Source of the DNA: Antedon mediterranea
Taxonomy: Eukaryota; Echinodermata; Crinoidea; Comatulida; Antedonidae
Reading direction: 5' to 3'
NCBI RefSeq assembly: GCF_964355755.1
Contig: NC_092675.1
Coordinates: 27,258,412-27,322,411 of the forward strand
DNA length: 64,000 nucleotides
This document shows, in pieces, positions 46,901 through 55,900 of this stretch. The notes beneath the pieces are model-generated. The model saw nothing but the letters and a program-made list of their open reading frames with translations. It was not told the origin of the DNA and searched no databases. How positions within the stretch are numbered: position 1 is the stretch's first letter; each line of letters begins with the position of its first letter. The translations under genes were made by a program, and so were the position numbers.

Positions 46901-49900
46901 GCTTATTTTCCACATTATTGCAATTATAGGCCCATGTTGGATTTCTATTTACAAAAAAAATGTAGGCAAGTTTGTGACCTTTAAAAGACTGAGGAAAAAA
47001 ATTAATAACTTATACTAACTTATAAATTGTGTGTATATAGAACTTACTGCTATAGAAAGCAAAATCAGCAATGTCGCGGTCTCCTAAAGCATTTGAGACA
47101 TACAACTCTACTTTCATTCTGCCATGGTCATAAGCTAAATCTATATATTTATTATGTGTCGTTTTATTATTTCTACAAAAAAAAAAGAGAAAAACATCAT
47201 AATACATTTAGTCAATATTTATGAACAGTATATATGTGTACAGTATATATATACAGTATATATAAATACCACAGGAACTGCAGAATATTAATTCTAAACT
47301 GCCTGGTAATAAATAAATTAATTAATTTGAAATGATAAATAAATCTGTGAGAATGAGATGTAGATGCCCTAACCATTGAACTTTCAAACTATCAAATGTG
47401 GCACATCTTCATTTTTTTTTCACATCAAATTTGATAGTGTAGACAAAGCTTTACATTCTGTCTTTGACAAGGCAAATCCATGATTACATGCTGTAAGCAA
47501 ACTCTCCATAAACTTACAATAAAGTAGATGAGGCCCTTCCATAGAAAATTTGGTACACATTTGGAAGGTTTGTATCCAAGTCTCCAGGTAGCCATGTGCA
47601 TCTGAAATGTGTAATACTCGTCTCAAAGCATGTAAGATTTTTGACCGCTACCGGTTTACCTGTTGAAGGATATCAAATTTATTGTAATTGATAACTTTAC
47701 TGTACCATGTAGTAGTAATTGAGAAATCAATTAAGTACACAAAAAAGCTGACACAAGAATAAGTGGTGGTGCTAGACCACACCGAGATACAATGGTGAGG
47801 TATGATAAACAATCAAGACGTCACTCATGTGAATAAGGCCACCGATGCTAGTAGCTGTAAATATGTACGATTATTGACCGCTCCCTGTTTACCTGTTGAA
47901 GGATATTAAATTTACTATAATTGATAAACAAATTTAATACACACAAAGAAACATTTTGTTAGAAAATGATATTACAACATTATATATATATATATTTTTT
48001 TTTTTAACCATATTTAATGAGGGTGATCCATCCAGCTATTGCTGCAGTCATTAGGGACCCTTCACAAGACAAACATATACACAAGCTGCTCTACATAACA
48101 AAGTCTTATTACAAGTCTTTGGAAGTGGAGAATTTGGTTGGTCCTTAGAAAAAATCCTGACATGTGACGGGACTTGAACACAGGACCCTTGGAGTGGTAG
48201 CCAAGCATCATAACCACCAAGCCACAACTCCACCCAAAAAAAATTTGATAGGATATTCTGGGACCTGTTCACTAGATCGTTGACTGATGCTGCAGTCCTA
48301 GAATAAAGCCCATTCTGTTTTCTTAGAAAAGTTCATATTTATTTTGACTAATTGTAACATTTTATTTCTAGTTTTAAGGTTTAACTAAATTGAGTAATCA
48401 GAATATACCTACGTCCAAAAGTGATGAAGACCTCTTGGCTGTCATTAGAAACTTGACAAGAATATTTACCACTTTGATCAAAAGATGACATATTAATTCC
48501 CAAAATCGATTCATTAGATTCTAAAATGGTCTCAATAAAATACCATGTTATTGTATATCCTGTCATATCCAAGTTGCAGCGTAACTCTAATACATCACCC
48601 TCAATAAGTTCAAAAGTTTTTGGTTGGCTAGGCAATGTCACTGTAAAAGAAAAATTTGTTCAAAATTTCATTTTGAAAAAATTCATTCATTCTGTTATAG
48701 GTGTACTGGATTCAAAAGTGAAGGTGAAAGAAATGTCATAATCTACATTAAATGAAATGCTATTCATTAAGCATTATACGGTATATTTTGGAATATACCG
48801 TATAATAGCCACAAACGATGGGAATATTTATATATACGGTATATTCTTTATGAGACCCGTTTCTGCTGCCAAAAAATATACCGTATATAAAATATACCGT
48901 ATATATACGGTATATTTTTGGCAGCAGAAACGGGGCCATGTATGGATCTCTCAAAAAAGAACTTATTCCCTAATTTTCAAATCAAATTATAGCAAATAAA
49001 GTATATTCTAATCATTCATTTTAGGAACAATTACATTTTTATAATAATATGTCCGTCCATTTTTTCAACTTCCTTTTATAACCACAGGCTTTGTATATAA
49101 TTGTTTTGTATAATTTATATAGATTTATATATAATTTATATAGATTTTTATTAATTCATTTTTAAAATGTTATCTAAGCATACTACATATATATACTACG
49201 TTCTCAAAATAATGTGTGAAACAGAGACTACTGTACATCTTATCCTTCTTTTTTTAATTTAAAAAATAAATAATCAAATAAAATCAAATGATCATTGCTA
49301 ATAATTGATCAGAAAACTACAAGTATGTGTGAGAATTTCACTGTATGCACGTACTGTACGAAAGTACAATTTACAACATTTCTATTGTTTTTTTAAAATT
49401 TAGCATCGAAAATCTTAAAATTGATTTAAGTGCATGTGATATTAACAACATGATGCAACACCTTGTGCAATGTACTCAAAATGAAATTCTATGCGTTGAT
49501 TGGATGCTGAAAAATATAAATTTGGAAATCATTGTGAAACAACAAAAGAACAAGGGTGTGCTAACCAATGCTTACCGGTATTGTATCAGGAAACATTAAA
49601 AAAAAACACACAAAAACAAAGGAAGAAAATACAGATTTAAAAACAAAGTAAAAAAACAAGGTAGCCTGAAAACATGCAAGTCTGTGTCTGCAGTAAGGTC
49701 TGTCAGCCTGACATTAGGAGAACGAGCCCTATTTAGCGTGAGCTTTTGCCTCTGGCATCTTACTTGTTTATTTTTGCCTAAAGCCAGTCATTAATGTCTT
49801 AGGCAATTAATAAATCACGTAACACCTTGTTCATCTTCCAGGCTCAGCCTTCCTTGCTTCTGATTGGCTGCAATGCACAGCCTATTTTGGAATTGGTCAC

Positions 49901-52900
49901 TCATTGTATTTAGAAACCACCATTATACCATGGGTAAATTTTTTGCACACAAAATTAAAGAATGCAAGTGGCCTTGTGGTTAGCAAGGTCAGTTCTAATC
50001 TAACAGCAGGGAGCCAAAGAATGAACTGTAGAGATGAGTTTAAAATAAAAATTTGTGTTTTGTGCACCCAGACTAAAATCGCTGGAAAAGCAAAAACTTT
50101 TGTTTTGAAATTAAAACTATATTTATAAACTATTTCATGTTCTTCAGCTGAGATCTCAAAATGATCTCTATGGATTTGCCACCCCTCTAATGTTAAATAT
50201 ATAGGCCTATAATAAATAGTACAGTAATACTATTTCAAATTATAAGCAAACAATTAAATACTGTATTTTATAATCATATTTTATATAATAGTTACTTTAT
50301 GTCTCAATTATAAACCCCTTTTCTTGAGTATACCCCAATTGTATGCACATTTATGGAGGAAATATATATTTATGTTTTTCTCAATACATAATAGTTCAGT
50401 TTTTTTTTCACATTAATGTGACATTTGTTTGTCTAAGTTGTGTGAAGTAATGATACCAAAAATGTTAACTCTTAATTTGTAACTCCTGAATTGTAATCAA
50501 TAGATTAGGTCTAAGTAAATATTAAAAAATGGTTGTTAATGTTACAGATGGAACATTTTTGTTATAGGCCAGGATATCATTATTTTAACGATTACCTAAA
50601 AAATCAGATACTGTAATTAATACACTGAATAAAATCTGTATGTGCATGTTATATATTTATTTTAATTTGAAAATTAACAATTGCCATGTAAACATATATT
50701 ATGGGCCTAATTTGAATTAAATTTTATAGAGTATATATTCTTAAAAAATTCCTGTCCGTTAAAAAACAAGGCCAACAGCCATTAAGTCGCGTGCTACAAT
50801 GCATAGTGATACCGGACCGACCGACAGACAGACCGACAGACCGACCGACATAGTGAACTACTGAACATGTGTAAAAATGTTGAAATGTTTAAAAACATTT
50901 ATATTTTTTTAATTTACACGTGCGTAGCCTGTCACTTTTGACGTGCTCATATAACGTAATTTCTAGTTGAAAAGTAAGTCAAGAAAACAGAAATCGGGCA
51001 AAAAGAGTGCGCAATAACATTTAACGCGCAGTGCGCGCGCAAAAATCTGCGCACTCATGGCAATTTTGTAAACGCTTAAAATTGCCTGAAACGTACTCTT
51101 ATTTCATCGAAAATAAATTTTGAAAATTTTAAGCGCGCGTACGCATGCGTTACATGCGCTACGCACGTAATTGTATTGCCATATAATGATTTATGCCCTG
51201 AAATTTATGAGTACCAAATTTTATTTAATTGTGATTCATGGTTGTGAAGATATGATTACAAACGTGATTTCGTTAAATCGTGCGTAGACCGCGTAATTTT
51301 TTATTGCGCACCGTGAAAACATAACCACATCGATTCCTGGCCATAAGGAATATACTGTGAAAAATTGACTTAGCTAGATTAAACTGATATCAAGATAAGG
51401 TCAGAAAGCGATAACATGCATAGTGATACCGGACCGACAGACAGACGGACCGACCGACCGACATAGTGAACTATAGAGTCGCGTGCACGCGACTAAAAAT
51501 GTGAACCTGCATAATGCGATAAAGTATTGTTGGCACATATATTAAATCCCGTCACAGTATTATCTTGTATCCTTTAACATTTGGAATGAGTTGGTGCATG
51601 GTAAGATATAGGAATATGGATTATGAAGGGGATGAAAAAACGTGAAAAAGATAGCACAATTTCTCAAATAGGTATACCGTACGTACAATTTCTCAAAGAA
51701 GTAGCACAACTTTCGGAATGGATTGCACAATTTCTCAAAGAGGTAGCACAATTTCCCGAATGGTTAGCACAATTTCTCAAAGAGGGAGCACAATTTCTCA
51801 AATGGTTAGCACAATTTCTCAAAGAGGTAGCACAATTTCCCGAATGGTTAGCACAATGTCTCAAAGAGGTAGCACAATTTCCCAAATGGTTAGCACAATT
51901 TCTCAAAGAGGTAGCACAATTTCCCGAATGGTTAGCACAATTTCTCAAAGAGGTAGCACAATTTCCCGAATGGTTAGCACAATTTCTCAAAGAGGTAGCA
52001 CAATTTCTCAAAGAGGTAGCACAATTTCCCAAATGGTTAGCACAATTTCCCGAAAGGATTGCATAATTTCTCAAAGAGGTAGCACAATTTCCGGAATGGT
52101 TAGCACAATTTCTCAAAGAGGTAGCACAATTTCCCGAATGGGTAGCACAATTTCTCAAAGAGGTAGTAGCACAATTTCCCGAATGGGTAGCACAATTTCT
52201 CGAATGGTTAGCACAATTTCTCAAAGAGGTAGCACAATTTCCCGAATGGTTAGCACAATTTCTCAAAGAGGTAGCACAATTTCCCGAATGGGTAGCACAA
52301 TTTCTCAAAGAGGTAGCACAATTTCCCGAATGGTTAGCACAATTATTTCTCAAAAAGGTAGCACAATTTCCTGAATGTTGCATATTGCACAATTTCTCAA
52401 AGAGGAGCACACTTTCTCAAATGTAGGTAGCACAATATTTCGTGATTGTATGACCAAAATTGTACTGGGAAGGTTTTAAACAATATTTAAAAAAATCACA
52501 GTGTGCAGAGGTTAGAGGGGTTGGAGGCTTAGTGATTTGCTGGGGTTAGTATCAATGACCACATGAGTAATGTGAACTGGGGGTATGTTTTAACTGCATT
52601 TGAAAACCGTCATAAAGCCGGGGTGTGCAATAGAATTTGTACCAGGAAGTTTAACATTATAAGTTAAAAAATCCCCGAGTGCGGGTGTGTGTTGGGGAGG
52701 TGGGTGCATTTTAGGGCATCTGGATAATGAGTTATCAAATGATCGGGAATGTACTGTGAAGTTTTAAAACTACATAGGAAACCCGCCCGGGCGTGTATAA
52801 TTGCTAGTCATCAATGTTTTAAAATACTAGAGTGCTAAAGTGAACATAATGTATGTAGGCCTATGTGCAGTTTTCTTAGAATAACATAAACAACTAAAAT

Positions 52901-55900
52901 GAGGCATAATCGGAAATCCCTCTATTATAATATCGTACTGTATAACATCAACTTGTTATTACACAATAAAAAAGATTGTTATTTATATGGGTTTCGTTTA
53001 TGTTTATTAACATTCATTCAATTACATTTTTTTAAATAAAAAGATTTATTTTTTAGATTTTTTAGTATTATTAATTAATTCATATATCTGGTCCTATATA
53101 CTAATATAGCGCAAACACTTTTTGGGAAGCGTATGGGTACCACCCCCTACGGCTACATTATTTTATTTGAATTTCCCGCTCATATTCTCAAAAATTGTAG
53201 GCCTACCTATACCAGGGAGTTGTTATTAATAACAACTCCCTGCCTATACCTCAGCCCGAGTCTGATGTGATGGTGTACCTCTTGACATCCCTACCAAATC
53301 CCATCGCACCATCCCAGTTTATTTCAGAATCCATTTGTAGTAGGCTATGTATTTCATTGGTAAATTAATAAAATTAAAATTATTCAATTGTAATTGGTTG
53401 ATCGCTTGACTACTCAATCTAAGGTTGAACTTTGTAGCTCCCCATACAATGTTGTTAAAATGTACAAAATCGAAAAGGAAACATGGAAATAAAGGCTTAC
53501 TTAAATAATTATAAGGCGTGAAAAGGCTATTATATAAATATTCATTTATTTCATGAAATCAAACTATTACCTAATCATTAAAACATGCTGTAACTGAAAC
53601 CTGATGCTGTCGGTGATTGGCTGTTGGCAAACAAAGTGGGCTTGGCCTCTTTTAGTACCCAGATACTTTCCTGCATGATTGATGGCCACTGTTCTGTTAA
53701 TTACCCATCAACAAGACTGATCAGGGTCAAAACAATTACAGGCAATTATAGTACCCCAGGTTAGCCGGGGTACTAAAAGCTCACGTTAAATAGGGCTCGT
53801 TTTCCTAATTAATTCTGTGCAAGGCTGCAGCCTATTGTGATATGTAGCTACAAGCTTGGAATTATGTGCAAGTATGCATCCAGAAGACTATTCAAACCTG
53901 CAGCCATGTAGAATTCTATCCAAGGCTGCAGCAACATTATTTTGCAGCGGCAAAAGTCTGCTGACATTTAAATCTTTCAACTCATTAAAATATTTTCCTT
54001 ATTCAACTCATAAGACATTCATAATTATTTGAACGCTATCAATGCATGAGACCGTTGTTTACAAAAGTGAAGAATTCCTGTGAAAAAAAGTCTAAAGCCT
54101 GGGCAGTTGGTTCAGGAAAAAGATTCAAAAACATAATCAATTTGATTTTAATCATACAAAAAATTTTTTATTTTAAAGTGTTTTATTTTCATAGAAGCAC
54201 AAAAAATATTTTTTGTTGACCTTTTTATAACTTAGAGAATGAGTAGGAAAAAATTAACTGTAAATATAGCACCAAAATAAATAACAACTTTAAGTTGCTA
54301 TTATGTGATTAGAACATGTATGGTGTAAACAACATGCCTTCTCCCCTTGGGTAGGCCTACGTCTACAGACATCATCAAACCATGTTATGAGCAATGTGTG
54401 TTGAGGTCGTTCTTTTTATACTGAACAATCAGCAAATCAAAATGGTGGAATTATTTTTTTCATACACATTCAAATTTTGTTCCATGTTACACACATTTTT
54501 CATTCATTTATAAATTTTTGATGTTCTCAATATATTCCTATATTAATATATAGTAAATGTGTTAATTACTAAACGTATTATTATTTACGACAGAAACATG
54601 TTTTTTAACCAATGTTTGATTTATTTTTATTGAAATGAACATTTCAAATTATCAAGGGCGGATACAGTGGTGATAGCGCCATATTTTGTTTATACGAACT
54701 GCTACAGTATTGATATTGTGGATCACCATTATCAATAAGATACCTTTTTAGCCTCAACTTTGAATTAAACTTTATCTACAAAAACATCAAAAATATAAAA
54801 AAAACAATCCAGGTTGCTTCTGGATATTCAAGGCTAGACAATTAAACATAAATGGTAATAAAGTTGAAAGAATTGAGTGTTGATGAGAGATAAATATTAA
54901 TTGGGAGATCATTCCATAGTTTTGGCATGTACTTGAGAAAGATCTGTGTAGTGTTACAAAGACGCCAGCCTAGTTAAATCAATGAAGGACCAATTCTACC
55001 TTGTTCACCTAATAAAAAAATTGAAATACAGATGGATCCTATTATTTATTAGTAAACCTGTATCTTATTCTTAAAGATGTATTGTCCCCCTGAAAAAATA
55101 ATTCTTAAAATAATTTTTGTTGAAATATTCCATTTTAATGTAACATAATAGCTATCCATTTTGGACCAAAAATTTTAGGTCGAAAAAAAAAAAGTATTTA
55201 CCTGAAGAAAATGTAATTTAAAGCAAACATTTTTTTGGTTGAATTTAACCTTTTATTTTGTCATTTTATAAGTGAAAACATTATTTTTTCCGTTTTTTTT
55301 CCTACGAAAGTGATAAACTTTATTAAAACTACAAAATAACCTATTCAAAGTCTGATTTAATTAATCTTCATTTTTCATATTTTTTGGGGGACAATACATC
55401 TTTAAAAATATTAAGAAAGTTATAAAGTGATGAAAGTTATTGAATTAAAGATAGAAAAAAACTTATTAAGTAATCTTAAATGTTTACAAAATTGAAGTAC
55501 ACTGGCGTATAAGCTTTTACAGAAGTCTCCAATGTATTTAAAGATTGTTGTCATCAATCACAATCCAGTTCATTTAGCTCGATATATATCAGTTCTTGAT
55601 GTTTAATTGAAATACAGAAAACAAACTACTAAAACTATATCAAATGATATAATATATCATCTGGACATCAAAACATGTATGTGAATCTAAAAAAAAAAGA
55701 ACATCAGATAACACCAAGTAACTGCAATACCAGTTAAATATATATTGTCCCCCTGAACAAAATATTTTCTAAAATGTTTTTGTTGAATTTTTATGTCAGA
55801 TAACAGTTATTCACTTTGATCAAAAATTGGATTGAAAAACAATTATTTAACATGAAAAAACAATAATTTTAAGCAAAAAAAATAGTCAAACTGGATGGAA

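Noticed and set aside
51664-52410. Open frames of 248, 218 and 147 codons
   Set aside because: They are produced by the 21-bp repeat, whose length is a multiple of three. They appear in several frames on both strands and have no gene signals.
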